NCBI GenBank assembly: GCA_965261315.1
Contig: CBDHDM010000091.1
Span: forward strand, 1-64,000
Reading direction: 5' to 3'
DNA length: 64,000 nucleotides
Origin: Endozoicomonas sp965261315
GTDB taxonomy: Bacteria > Pseudomonadota > Gammaproteobacteria > Pseudomonadales > Endozoicomonadaceae
Both the position numbers and the translations under genes were made by a program. Below are positions 8,761 through 18,300 of the stretch, piece after piece; the first letter of the stretch is position 1; the number at the start of each line of letters is the position of its first letter. The notes below the pieces were generated by a model, which made no database searches, was not told the origin of the DNA, and was given only the letters and a program-made list of their open reading frames with translations.

Positions 8761-9883
8761 CCTGAATTCAAGTAATAAATGCATAACCCATAACTTTTCT
8801 TACATCTATCCCAGTTAACTCTTTGAATGCCTCATAAGGTGTTTTGTAGTCAAGGCATTTTCTAGGTCTATTGTTCAGTTTATCGACCGCTATGATGACT
8901 TCTTTTTCTGTAACGTTATTAAGCTCCATCGACTTTGGGAAGTACTGCCTGAGTAACCCATTAGCGTTCTCATTCTGGCCTCTTTCCCAAGAGTGATACG
9001 GAGTAGCAAAGTAACTGTCACATTTCAACGCCTTGGCAACCTCTTCATGCTGAACAAATTCTTTACCATTGTCGTACGTTATGGTTTTCACGAACTTTTT
9101 CAGAGGCTTGAGTACGCCGATCATCGCCTGTTTAACCGCTTTTGATTTCTTCCCAGGCAGGGGGACAGCAAGACGAAGCTTGGTCTTTCGCTCATCCAAT
9201 GTAGCGATGGCCCCTTTATGGTTTTTGCCAATTATGGTGTCAGCCTCCCAGTCACCAACACGCTCTCTGTTGTTTACCACTGCCGGACGTTCCTCAATAC
9301 CAACCCGATTAGGTATACCGGTTCGGTTATGAGCTGAACCATACCTTTTTCTGTAGGTCTTTTTCTGGTGTCGTAAGTGCTTATAGAGGGTGCCTCCGTT
9401 ACGCTTATCATCCGCTATATACAGATAAATCGTTTCGTGGTGAACTCGATTAGCCCCTCTTTTTTAAGTCTTCCAGCCACTTGCTCTGGACTCCAGTCTG
9501 CACGAATATCATCCGTTATGCGTCGTTTAATATCTTCCGTAAGCTTAACAGCCTTGTTTTTTTCTTGATGGCGCTGTTGAGCTATACGATGGGCCTGCTG
9601 GTGTCTGTAACCGCGTAACCCCTTGTTGCGCCCTAATTCCCGTGACAAGGAACTCTGATCGCGCCCAAGTTTTTGTGCAATTTTGTTTTGGGAAGTCCCA
9701 TTTTTTAGTTCAATTTCGATATAATGTCTCTCTTCAGAGCTCAGGTGCTTAAAGGCCATCCGTGGCATCCTCTGTAGTGTTTGGTCGCTTTACAGAGTAC
9801 ACCTGAGTTCTGTTTTAATTCAAAGGTGGTTCTGTAGCAACCCTGTGGTTACAGAGGTTATGCATTTATGATACGAATTCAGG
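8761..9883 (-). mobile_element. IS30-family insertion sequence, 1123 bp
   Basis: The ends are imperfect inverted repeats of about 28 bp, both running outward into GAATTCAGG: 8761-8788 starts CCTGAATTC and 9856-9883 ends GAATTCAGG. One transposase gene of the IS30 type fills the element on the minus strand. A target-site duplication is not evident from the flanks. The transposase is frameshifted, so this copy is probably not autonomous unless the indel is a sequencing error. Confidence 0.85.
8768..9768 (-). pseudogene. IS30-family transposase, frameshifted
   Basis: The N-terminal part (9415-9768) contains the IS30 helix-turn-helix region beginning MPRMAFKHLSSEERHYIEI. The C-terminal part (8768-9280, extending upstream in frame) carries the DDE integrase core: GDWEADTIIGKNHKG (first D), TYDNGKEF (second D) and YHSWERGQNENANGLLRQ (E). 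Restoring one G in the run at 9454-9457 joins the two into a continuous protein of about 333 residues through ANRVHHETIYLYIADDK. IS30 transposases are normally one uninterrupted ORF, so this reads as a single-base deletion. Confidence 0.88.
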
Positions 9884-9884
9884 A

Positions 9885-10274
9885 TTAAGTCGTTGACTCG
9901 CAAGACAACATAAACCAAAAACAATCCTGTGCAGCCCATTCTTCACCGGGAACCTGCGTAACAGGACGCCTTGATTTGTATATAGCCGTATGACTGGCAG
10001 AAAAACCCATAACACCGGAAGAAGAAACAGAACCAGCAGCTTCAACATCATCTATTTTTCCATTGTAGGAGCCGGGTCCAAGTAAACACCAAGGTTTGGG
10101 ATAATTGCCGTTAGGGTCATCCATATCACCTGCATAAATAACGCCCGGATAATAGCTAGTTCTCGTCCAAAAACGCATCGGGCAATCATAATTTGACTGT
10201 ACGTACGCTCTAATAACTCCTGAAATTCCAGAGTGCCAAGAGAATCCTCCCCTTTTCTCTCTAATGTGGGACAA
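9885..10274 (-). pseudogene. unknown ORF fragment between two insertion sequences
   Basis: An open frame of about 129 codons with only a TTG possible start and no clear ribosome binding site. It lies between the IS30-type element (ending at 9883) and the second IS. The product has many aromatic residues and Cys (for example YPGVIYAGDMDDPNGNYPKP) and does not resemble a family I know. A stop codon lies just upstream in the same frame. It could be the distal part of the gene whose 5' part is at 11773-12162, separated by the second IS, but a frame change or a different IS boundary would be needed. Treat it as a remnant. Confidence 0.35.
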
Positions 10275-10323
10275 ATATTTTAGGAAAACTCAAAAATCAG
10301 GCAGCAAACACTCTTCCACTATG

Positions 10324-11806
10324 CTGAGAAGATGCTTTCATTTGGCGCGGAGGTGGCTGTCAGGATGGCGCCGGGTGCCTGGCCAGAATCACCAGGTTGT
10401 AACAGACAACCGATAACCAGCAATGAGAATCAAAGCGTTCAGAGCCCTTGCAGTGGCAGCGTGATAGTCCAAAACATCTTTTTAGCCACGAAATTCCTGC
10501 TTCAATACCTGCCCGGAAGCGAAAGAGTGTTTTATACACATACTGACTTTTAGTCATCTCTTCGACTTCAAGTCCACGCTTTTTATTAAAAGCCACATCG
10601 CTGATTCCCATGGCTTTGGCTTTTTCCAAATTTTCGCGACACGCGTATCCGCCGTCACTGCTTGTCTGGCGGGGTACACGCCCATAAAGTTCTTTTTGTC
10701 TTTCCATCATCGGAAGGAATCGGTCAGAATCCGCTGGATTACCTTCCTCGATAACCAGATCCAGGATCAATCGACTTTTTCCCTGAACCAGGTTCAGTTT
10801 ATGGCCGTACTGCACTTGCCGCCTGTCTTTTACGATGATATCCGTATGGGGTTCATACAGGCTAACCACTTTCTCTTGGGCTGGCACCTTTTCACCCTTC
10901 AAGACCCTTCGCTCTGTCTGAGAGACTATTGCATCCACCAAGGGTAACAGGTGATCCACATCAGCCTGCCACTTTTCGGCATCATCTGCCAAGAGACACT
11001 GCCCCTGCTGACGGGCGTTCGCAATCTTGAAAGTGGCTTCGATAAGCACCTTCCGGGATTTTCGGGTCAACTGCAGCAGTTTTTTATAATGCTGATCCCG
11101 CTCTTCTTTACGAGCGTATATGCATTTTCTGGCCGCATCTTTTACGGCCCGGTTGTGATGGGTATATTCATAAAGCGGTGTCGCTGTCAGTGTTTGTCCC
11201 CGTTTAAGCAGCCGACAAATTTCTTTAACAGAACTGGCTAAAAGATCACTGTCGCAAGGTGGTTTGATATCCGATTCGGTGACTGTGCTGTCAATGGCCA
11301 CAGTGCGCCCCTTCTCAATACCCTGATCTTTAGCGGTCATAAGCTGACAGTTGTTAATCCGTTCCCATGTAGATGCAGTGAGGAGGCTGATGAGCCCATG
11401 CAGACTGGAGCGACTTGGCCGCTGGTTTGGTTCGAGACGACAGAAGTCTCGAAAGAGCATGGAGTCCATCAAAACAAACGACAAGTAGTCATAATCACAA
11501 TCCAAATACTTTTTCAGGAGTGCCGCACGAAGAACGGATTCTGCTGATAGTCCGTTTCGGCCAGTGTTCTGTTTATCACCAGAACTTAAGTCCTCATAAA
11601 TCCAGTCATTGAACTGTGGATGGGTATCAAGCCATTGAGAGATGCCGGAAAGCTGAGAGCAGATTTCATGAGGTACGTAATGAAGTTCCATACTACACTG
11701 CGGGTTGCGTTTTTTACGCATTTGGAGCCCTCTCTGTTTGGCTTTCCCTGATGTTTATTGGCCTTGGGAAGTTTAGTCGCCAAATGGCAGTAGGGCTCCA
11801 CTTAAT
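10324..11806 (-). mobile_element. insertion sequence with IS1182/ISNCY-like transposase, boundaries approximate
   Basis: One long transposase gene (10360-11721) is flanked by sequence with a shared CATTTGGCG in inverted orientation near both sides (around 10336 and 11780), which I take as part of the terminal repeats. AGTGGA occurs just outside both sides and may be the duplicated target. The end points are estimates only. The element appears to interrupt the ORF at 11773-12162. Confidence 0.6.
10360..11721 (-). CDS. transposase, IS1182/ISNCY-like (DDE)
   Basis: An intact transposase of 453 residues. The N-terminal part carries the DUF772-type segment around SAESVLRAALLKKYLD and LSFVLMDSMLFRDFCRL. 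The catalytic core follows with first Asp in VAIDSTVTESDI and later motifs YGHKLNLVQGKS and SSDGGYACRENL. The C-terminal FRAGIEAGISWLKRCFGLSRC provides the Glu-containing segment. The Asp/Glu spacing and the RVLKGEKVPAQEKVVSLYEP stretch suit the IS1182-related/ISDol1-type group. I am sure it is a transposase, less sure of the family name. There is no frameshift, so this copy may be active. Confidence 0.85.
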   Translation of the reverse strand: MRKKRNPQCSMELHYVPHEICSQLSGISQWLDTHPQFNDWIYEDLSSGDKQNTGRNGLSAESVLRAALLKKYLDCDYDYLSFVLMDSMLFRDFCRLEPNQRPSRSSLHGLISLLTASTWERINNCQLMTAKDQGIEKGRTVAIDSTVTESDIKPPCDSDLLASSVKEICRLLKRGQTLTATPLYEYTHHNRAVKDAARKCIYARKEERDQHYKKLLQLTRKSRKVLIEATFKIANARQQGQCLLADDAEKWQADVDHLLPLVDAIVSQTERRVLKGEKVPAQEKVVSLYEPHTDIIVKDRRQVQYGHKLNLVQGKSRLILDLVIEEGNPADSDRFLPMMERQKELYGRVPRQTSSDGGYACRENLEKAKAMGISDVAFNKKRGLEVEEMTKSQYVYKTLFRFRAGIEAGISWLKRCFGLSRCHCKGSERFDSHCWLSVVCYNLVILARHPAPS

Positions 11807-12162
11807 TTTTCAGGATAAAATCTCCAGTTTTCAATTGGTTGGGTTTTTGGACGAGAACTATCTAACTCTCCACATTCCCGTAATTGATACCTGGCAGGTT
11901 GCCCATATTGCATATAACGGGCGTTATTTTGTAAACCTGCTGTATTAGGTGGGCTTCCAACTACAACGGTCTCTCGTTCTCTGACGATTGTTGTACCTGG
12001 ATAATTACACGCTCCAGTTGGGTTGTTTATGTTTGAAGCATGGTAAGTCGGAGGCTGCTGGTGTAGTAATGGTCGAGTAGACAGCATGCAGGCTGATGAA
12101 GTCTCAGCTGGATAAGTGGGGATATCTGATGGTGTAATATTAGTTGAATAATTGGTGAACAT
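11773..12162 (-). pseudogene. unknown ORF truncated by the downstream insertion sequence
   Basis: The frame opens at an ATG at 12162 and encodes a Pro-, Asn- and Thr-rich, probably disordered N-terminal region (for example MFTNYSTNITPSDIPTYPAE), then VRERETVVVG and ENWRFYPEKLSG. The last residues and the stop at 11773 appear to lie within the IS, so the natural C-terminus is missing. The sequence shows no known domain. A low-complexity N-terminus beside a PTP-like gene recalls effector-type genes, but that is only a suggestion. Confidence 0.4.
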
Positions 12163-12335
12163 GCTACAGCAAACCTGCTCTTTAGAAATTTATGAAATGT
12201 CATGAGAAGACCGTTTCATTAAATATAAGTTCAAAACTCTATTTGAATATGTGGGTTAGCTTTTCAGCTTGAATATCAAGCCAAATTCAGGTGGGCTCCT
12301 TAAGTAGCCATGAGACCAGTTGATCTTAAAAGCAC

Positions 12336-12510
12336 TCAGGCAAGGCGAACTCCATTCGATTGTATCTCTGGGGAGTACTCTGACACCTTGGCGTATCCGA
12401 AACCTCCATGCAGGTAAATATTCCAGAATGACAGCAGGTCATAGTCTGCTTTTGCCCCCAGGTAGTAACTATTAAAGTCTGCAATATTAAGTGAATAACC
12501 TCCTGTTTGA
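12336..12510 (-). pseudogene. remnant of an outer-membrane beta-barrel protein
   Basis: In one minus-strand frame a 50-residue segment ending at TGA 12336-12338 reads as alternating barrel strands: ADFNSYYLGAKADYDLL, then FWNIYLHGGFGYAKVSEYSP. This resembles the OmpA-like/OmpW-type small porin family of marine gammaproteobacteria. The frame is closed upstream by a stop near 12520 and no start is present, so only the C-terminal end survives. Confidence 0.4.
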
Positions 12511-12904
12511 CCACAGGGTTAAGAAATAGTTTTCTGCGATAAGTCGGCCTGTTTGGCTGAGTTGGTTAACTGGTTCAGGGGGCATTCCAGTACGCTATTT
12601 TGACACTGGAAATCGTCAAATCACTTACTGGTTGCAAAGACGGTGTAAATTGCTTGATGTTGCTGTAAGAACCGTAATCTCGATAGTCAGTCGGGGTATT
12701 GGTTTCCTTTTGACGGCGTCAATTCCAGTAACGATTCCTTCGGTTTGCACCCATTCAGATTACTGCAAACAAACGCTAGCCTATACTCTCGTAATCCCTC
12801 AATTGCATGTGGCTCTGAGCGTTTCTACTCCAACTACAGTTTCTTCCCTTTTTATTTTTGGAATCGGTGTGTGCAGAACTACTTTTACTGCAAGGACAAC
12901 ATAG
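12511..12904. other. stretch without a supported gene
   Basis: Between the beta-barrel remnant and the dedA remnant I see no convincing coding frame or RNA. The small plus-strand frame at 12632-12904 has no ribosome binding site and an unlikely composition. AAGGA at 12891-12895 belongs to the dedA remnant start. The interval 12163-12335 likewise holds no recognisable gene. Confidence 0.4.
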
Positions 12905-13310
12905 ATGCTTGATGCCTTTGTATCTATTCTCGGGGCGCTTTGGCACCAGGATTTTGTGGCACTACAGAATCCGGAAAGCGTAATCATGATCTACTTCTGT
13001 GTGACTTTTCTGATCTGGCTGGAAAGTGCGCTCATTGTTGCCATTGATGATGGGCTTCAGAATCAAAAATCATGCTCACTTTTTTCGCTTTGCAGGGCTG
13101 AGTGCAGTGGCCTGGGTTGGCTTTTTAACGGGTATTGGTTATTTGCTGACGCTTTTACCCGAAAATATTTCCAGAGTTGTTACCATTATTCTGATGGTCG
13201 CACCGTTTGTTACTCTGGGAGTGGCAATCATCAGTCTTGCTGTTAGCTGGCTTCTTAAGCGGAATAAAAAAGTACCGGTGATTGCACTGACCAAATCACA
13301 AGGTTTTTAA
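12905..13310 (+). pseudogene. DedA-family membrane protein with internal deletion
   Basis: The 5' part begins MLDAFVSILGALWHQDF and continues through ALQNPESVIMIYFCVTFLIWLE, matching the DedA N-terminus up to the conserved Glu. Immediately after it, but in the +1 frame, comes the DedA C-terminal part: RSLLPLMMGFR, HFFRFAGLSAVAWVGFLTGIGYLL and a final hydrophobic helix ending at 13310. About 90-100 internal codons, including the usual PGD segment, are missing. The start has AAGGA 9 nt upstream. DedA proteins are polyprenyl- or lipid-phosphate carriers; this one cannot be functional. Confidence 0.65.
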
Positions 13311-13415
13311 GGTGACAGACCCTACGTTAGTTCAGGTATAAATACCGCTTTAATCAATTTTTGAACAAGGTATTTTTAACTGCAATTTTCAAGTAGACAG
13401 GCCTCTGATTTCATC

Positions 13416-13955
13416 GTGTCAGAATTACAGAAAACAGAAGATGATCAGCTGGTTTCTCCAGGCAGGCGGGCTTTTTTCAGGCGTTTCGCTCCTGAGCCGG
13501 AGCAGGTTGTTCCGGATAGTTGCTATCCTCGGCCACCATGGGCTGTGGATAACACGCTGTTTCTGGCGTTGTGTACGCAGTGCGATCAGTGTATCGATCA
13601 ATGCCCAATGCGTGTACTGGGTCGATCCGATGAGAAAGAAGAGATACTTGCCGGTCGCCCTGTGATGGATCTTTCTTATGGTAGCTGTGACTTCTGTGGC
13701 CGGTGTGTAGACGCTTGTCCTTCAGAAGCCTTGGATCGTGAGAAGGGTAAAATGAGGCAGGCTATCCCCCAGCTTTCTGGTAGTTGTCAGGCTGAACTGG
13801 GGTTGTACTGCAATCTCTGTGAAGAAGCCTGCCCTGAGCAGGCTATCCAGTTTGGTGCCGATAAAAAGCCAGTTGTAGACCTCAGCCTTTGCAGTGGCTG
13901 TGGTGAGTGTGCCATGGATTGCTATAGCCGGGTTTTAGTGATGGCAAAGGCCTGA
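13416..13955 (+). CDS. napF: ferredoxin-type protein NapF
   Basis: A 179-residue cytoplasmic iron-sulfur protein. The N-terminus has the NapF-like SPGRRAFFRRFAP segment. Cys clusters follow: CTQCDQCIDQCP, CDFCGRCVDACP, CNLCEEACP and CSGCGECAMDC, enough for several [4Fe-4S] centres. NapF helps mature or energise the periplasmic nitrate reductase catalytic subunit NapA. Translation appears to start at GTG 13416. No other nap gene is present in the window, which is unusual for napF. It converges on cbrB with a 15-nt gap and no obvious terminator. Confidence 0.85.
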   Translation: MSELQKTEDDQLVSPGRRAFFRRFAPEPEQVVPDSCYPRPPWAVDNTLFLALCTQCDQCIDQCPMRVLGRSDEKEEILAGRPVMDLSYGSCDFCGRCVDACPSEALDREKGKMRQAIPQLSGSCQAELGLYCNLCEEACPEQAIQFGADKKPVVDLSLCSGCGECAMDCYSRVLVMAKA

Positions 13956-13970
13956 TACTATTTTGAGCAA

Positions 13971-15389
13971 TTATGTTGCCGTGGTCTTCTTTCGAGGAAT
14001 ACCAAGGCGCTGTCGTCGCTCCCAAAGCGTTTTCCGGCTGATACCCAGTTTCTGGGCCAGTTCAGTTTCGGTCATCTGATCCTGATGCTCCAGGACAAAA
14101 CGCTGGAAGTAGTCCTCCAGTGTCAGGCCGTCCTGTAACTCTTCAGAATCCTGTCGGAACAGTGTCTGTTTAACCCGAACATCAATGTCCAGATTTTCCG
14201 GTGTAATGATATTGTCTTCTGAGAGAATCACCGCCCGTTCGATGGCGTGCTCCATTTCCCGAACATTACCCGGCCATTGATACTGAGAAATCGCCGCCAT
14301 CGTTTCCGGAGCCAGAGAAAACAGTTCCAAATCCATTTTTTTACAGGTTTTGGCTAACAGCTTCTCTGCCAGCATCAAAATATCATTGCCTCTTTCCCTG
14401 AGAGGAGGGATGCGTAGCTCAACCACTTTCAGCCGGTAGTAGAGGTCTTCACGAAATTCATTCTGTGAAGAGAGCTGTCTGAGATTTCTGTGGGTAGCTG
14501 CAATCAGGCGAACATCAACGGACAGGGATTGCACTGAACCTACACGACGAATTTCACCTTCCTGGAGAACCCGTAAAAGTCGTGCCTGTGCTTCCAGTGG
14601 CAGCTCACCAATTTCATCCAGAAACAGGGTACCACCATTAGCCGCCTCAATCAGACCGGTTCGAGCGGCTGTAGCACCGGTAAATGAACCTTTTTCGTGA
14701 CCAAACAGTTCTGATTCAATCAGCGTTTCCGGAATAGCTGCACAGTTAACCGAAATCATGGGACCATTGATACGGCGACTGTTCTCGTGAATAGCTTTGG
14801 CGACCAACTCCTTACCTGTTCCAGACTCCCCTTGAATCAATACAGTGGCATCCGTTGGCGCCACTTTTTTGATTTGTCGGAACAGCAGATGCATGCCATC
14901 GCACTGCCCTAAAATACCGTTGAAGCCATTCCCGGAGTTGCTGAGATGTTCATTATCCATAGCTTCTGCATTGGTGTTGCCAGAGCTCTCAGCGTTCAAA
15001 TTGGATTGCTTTTCGATGGCTTCGGCAACTCTTTGCAGCATTTCTGCATGGTCGAATGGTTTGGCAATATAGTCCACAGCTCCCTGCTTCATGGTGGAAA
15101 CCGCTGAATTCAGGCTGGCATAGCTGGTCATGATGAGTACCGGAATACCATTTGCCAGGTTAATCATTTCGGTTCCTGGCTTTCCGGGAAGCCTGAGGTC
15201 ACTGATGATCAGAGCAAACTTTTCACTGGCTCCAGGTTTTTGGAGGTCAGGCTGCTGCCGAAGCAGTGATTCAGCCTCATGAACAGAGCCTGCCTCTGTA
15301 ACGCCATACCCTTGTCGTTCCAGTAATCGCCGTAACGATGCCCTGATAATTTCTTCATCTTCGACAATCAGTATCTGGCCCTGACTCAT
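13971..15389 (-). CDS. cbrB: CbrB-type sigma-54-dependent response regulator
   Basis: An NtrC-family response regulator of 472 residues. The N-terminal receiver domain (QILIVEDEEIIRASLRRLLE, phospho-acceptor in ISDLRLPG, switch Lys in YIAKPFD) closely follows Pseudomonas CbrB. The AAA+ sigma-54 activation domain has Walker A GESGTGKE, the GAFTGA loop as GSFTGAT, and LFLDEIGELP. A Fis-type helix-turn-helix ends the protein (ETELAQKLGISRKTLWERRQRLG). Its ATG overlaps the cbrA stop (ATGA), so the kinase and regulator are coupled. CbrAB governs carbon/nitrogen balance in pseudomonads; the target genes here cannot be seen. I found no crcZ-like RNA in the 15 nt before napF. Confidence 0.88.
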   Translation of the reverse strand: MSQGQILIVEDEEIIRASLRRLLERQGYGVTEAGSVHEAESLLRQQPDLQKPGASEKFALIISDLRLPGKPGTEMINLANGIPVLIMTSYASLNSAVSTMKQGAVDYIAKPFDHAEMLQRVAEAIEKQSNLNAESSGNTNAEAMDNEHLSNSGNGFNGILGQCDGMHLLFRQIKKVAPTDATVLIQGESGTGKELVAKAIHENSRRINGPMISVNCAAIPETLIESELFGHEKGSFTGATAARTGLIEAANGGTLFLDEIGELPLEAQARLLRVLQEGEIRRVGSVQSLSVDVRLIAATHRNLRQLSSQNEFREDLYYRLKVVELRIPPLRERGNDILMLAEKLLAKTCKKMDLELFSLAPETMAAISQYQWPGNVREMEHAIERAVILSEDNIITPENLDIDVRVKQTLFRQDSEELQDGLTLEDYFQRFVLEHQDQMTETELAQKLGISRKTLWERRQRLGIPRKKTTAT

Positions 15390-18300
15390 GCCATATCCCC
15401 CTGAAATTCCAAAGGCTGCTCCACAAAAACGGATTCCGACTCATGGCGTGGCAGCGAGATGATGAAACAGGAGCCTCGCCCAGTCACCGAATCCAGCGGA
15501 CTAACCACTTGAATACTGCCAAAATGTTCTTCGACAATATTCCAGGTCAGTGCCAGACCAAGGCCGGTACCTTTGCCCGCCTCTTTAGTGGTGAAAAATG
15601 GCTCAAACAGCTTTTCCTGTATCGTTTTGGGAATGCCATGTCCCAGATCTTCAACACGGATGGTAACCGTGTGTTGATTGGCAGTAGTGCTGACTGAAAC
15701 AACACCCTCTAAATCTGAGGCATCTGCGGCATTTTTCAGCAGATTGATAAATACTTGTTGTAATTTCTGGCTGTTGCCACTGACGCAAAGGCCGTCAGAG
15801 CACAGATTACGGAATACGATATTGCTGTTCTTATGGCTCAATTGCAACAGGCTGATGGCCTCCTGAATGGTGCTGGAGACCTCTACGGGCTCTGCAAGTG
15901 ACGATGCTTCGCTATTGTCCCGGCTATTGTTCCGAGATGGGTTACCACCTTTCTGGCCGGAATGGGCATACGAAACCAGAGTTTGAACGATACGACTCAC
16001 CCTTTTGGTTTGTTCCAGTATCTGGCGAGAACTTTGCTGGATATCCGGATCCGATGAGAGAGCACCCATCTCCTGGGCAAGGCAATCAATACCGGTAATC
16101 GGGTTTCCAATTTCATGGGCGACGCCAGCCGCCAGTTGGCCAATAGACGCCAGTCGTTCACTATGGAATAGCTGCTCTTCCAGCATTTGGGTTTCGGTTT
16201 GATCCTCCAGCAGCATTACTTGATTACCTCCAGTACCTGAAACCGGTGCCTGTATTGATGCTTTATGGAGGCTGAAATAGTGGGTAGCGCCATTCATTTC
16301 AATACGATGCTTGGTCAGGTGATTTTCCGGGAGATGAATAAAATCACTGAGGATCTGGTTCCAGGGAGCAGGAATGGTTTTCAAGGGCATTCCCAGAACA
16401 TCTTCGGCGGAAATACCGGTCAATGCCGTCATTGCCTGATTCCACAGCATAACCTCACCAGAGCTGTTTAATGGGTCGGTTGCAGAGTTATCAATTGAGC
16501 AGACAGCCATTGGCAGGCTGTTCAGGGTATCTCTGTGGTAGCGTCTCAGGCTGTCCAGCTCGCCAGCAAGCCCTGTCAGCTTTGAGTGGTAGGCTTCCAG
16601 GCGGGACTCCATGAAATGGATGTCTTTTGGCACATAATCGTTTTCAACATCCAGCGGTAGAAAAGAATCAACAATTTCGTGGGCAACGGTCGGTCCCATT
16701 AGACCTGAGAGGTTTTTTTCAATGCGGTCCCTGAGCCGTCTCAGTGAATGTGGTCGGTTATCATCCGGGCGCATATTCAGATCAGTCAGTGCTTTATTGA
16801 TTTCTGTCTGGGCCGCAACAGGCCCCAGAGGTGCACTGAGTATTTCCTGAAATTCGTAAGAGGAGCGCGCTTTGGGAATTTTGTACGGCTGCTGACTGAC
16901 TTCTCGAACGAGACAGGCGGCAGCAGCACTGCTTTCTTCATCAGACATTCTGGTAAAACTGGAAACCAGGTAAAACACCAGAACATTCACGACCAATGAT
17001 GAAGCTGCAGCAATGTACCAGCCATCATTAGTAATGGTGCCGAAGTTGACACTGCGTATTGGAAAAATCTCAAGCCCTATGGTCAAAGGCAGCATCAGGG
17101 TAAAGAACCAGACAGTGGTGCCTGTAAGAATGCCGAGAATCAGACCTTTATGATTGGCTTTGCCCCAGTAGAGCGTAGACAGTGTGCCTGGCAACAGTTG
17201 CAGTGCGCCAACATAGGCGACAATACTCAGGCTGTACATATCCACTTCATTGTGAAGTAGTCGGTAGAACCCATAAGTGGCCAGGATCAGTGTAACAATG
17301 ATCAGGCGCTTTATATTGGTCAGCCAGCGGTAAATATTCTTTTGTACCTGAGCCGGCTCTTTCGTCTGATAAAGCGGAAGAATAACGTGATTCAGCAGCA
17401 TGGATGAAAGTGACAGTGAAGTCACAATAAAGAGTCCGCTGGCTGCAGAAAGGCCGCCAATATAGGCGATGATCGTCAACCATCGGCTGTCCAGTGCATG
17501 TCCGATAGCGAGTGGGAAATACTCGGGTGGGTACTGGCTGCCGATTTTAAGGCCGGCCCAGAGGGTCAGCGGGGTTGAGATACTTAATAATAATAGAAAA
17601 AATGGGAGCCCCCAGCTGGCGGTAAACAGCATTTTCATATCGCGATTTTCAGCAAACGTCATATGAAACATATGAGGCATAACTACCGCGGAAGCAAAGA
17701 ACATCAACAGCGTTGTTCGCCATGGGCCATCTTCCAGGTGGGAGTTCATGCCGATAATGACTTCGGAGTTGGCCTCAAGCCAGCTATTCAGTCCGGAAAA
17801 ACCGCCAAATACCTGGAAAATAACAACAGCACCCAGCAATGCCATAATGAGGAGTTTGAGCAGAGACTCAAAGGCAATGGCGACAACCAGTCCGTCGTGC
17901 TGGTGGCGACTGGCCAGGTGGCGGGTACCAAACATCATGGTGAGTAGTGTGACCATAATGCAGAAGCCGAAAGCCAGTATTTCTGGTGATGCTTCATCGC
18001 TTAATAAATAAACACTGTCGGCCACTGCCTGTATTTGGAGGGCAAGCAGGGGAAAGGTGATAAAAAGCAAAAGCAGGGTGCTGAGTGTGCCAGCAACGGG
18101 GCTACGGAACCGGAAGGCCAGTACATCTGCCAGTGAGCTGAGCTGGTAGGTTGACGTTATTCTTAAAATTGGAACCAGCAGTACCGGAGCCAGTAAAAAT
18201 GCACCGCTCAGACCAAAATAGAACCCGAGAAAAACATAACCATCGTCGTGAGCTACCCCGATACTGCCATAGTAGGCCCAGCTACTGGCATATATGCCCA

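Noticed and set aside
12632..12904. 90-codon plus-strand frame
   Set aside because: No ribosome binding site, unlikely composition, and it lies in a decayed region with no recognisable similarity.
13956..13970. crcZ-like small RNA downstream of cbrB
   Set aside because: In Pseudomonas crcZ follows cbrB, but here only 15 nt separate cbrB from the convergent napF.
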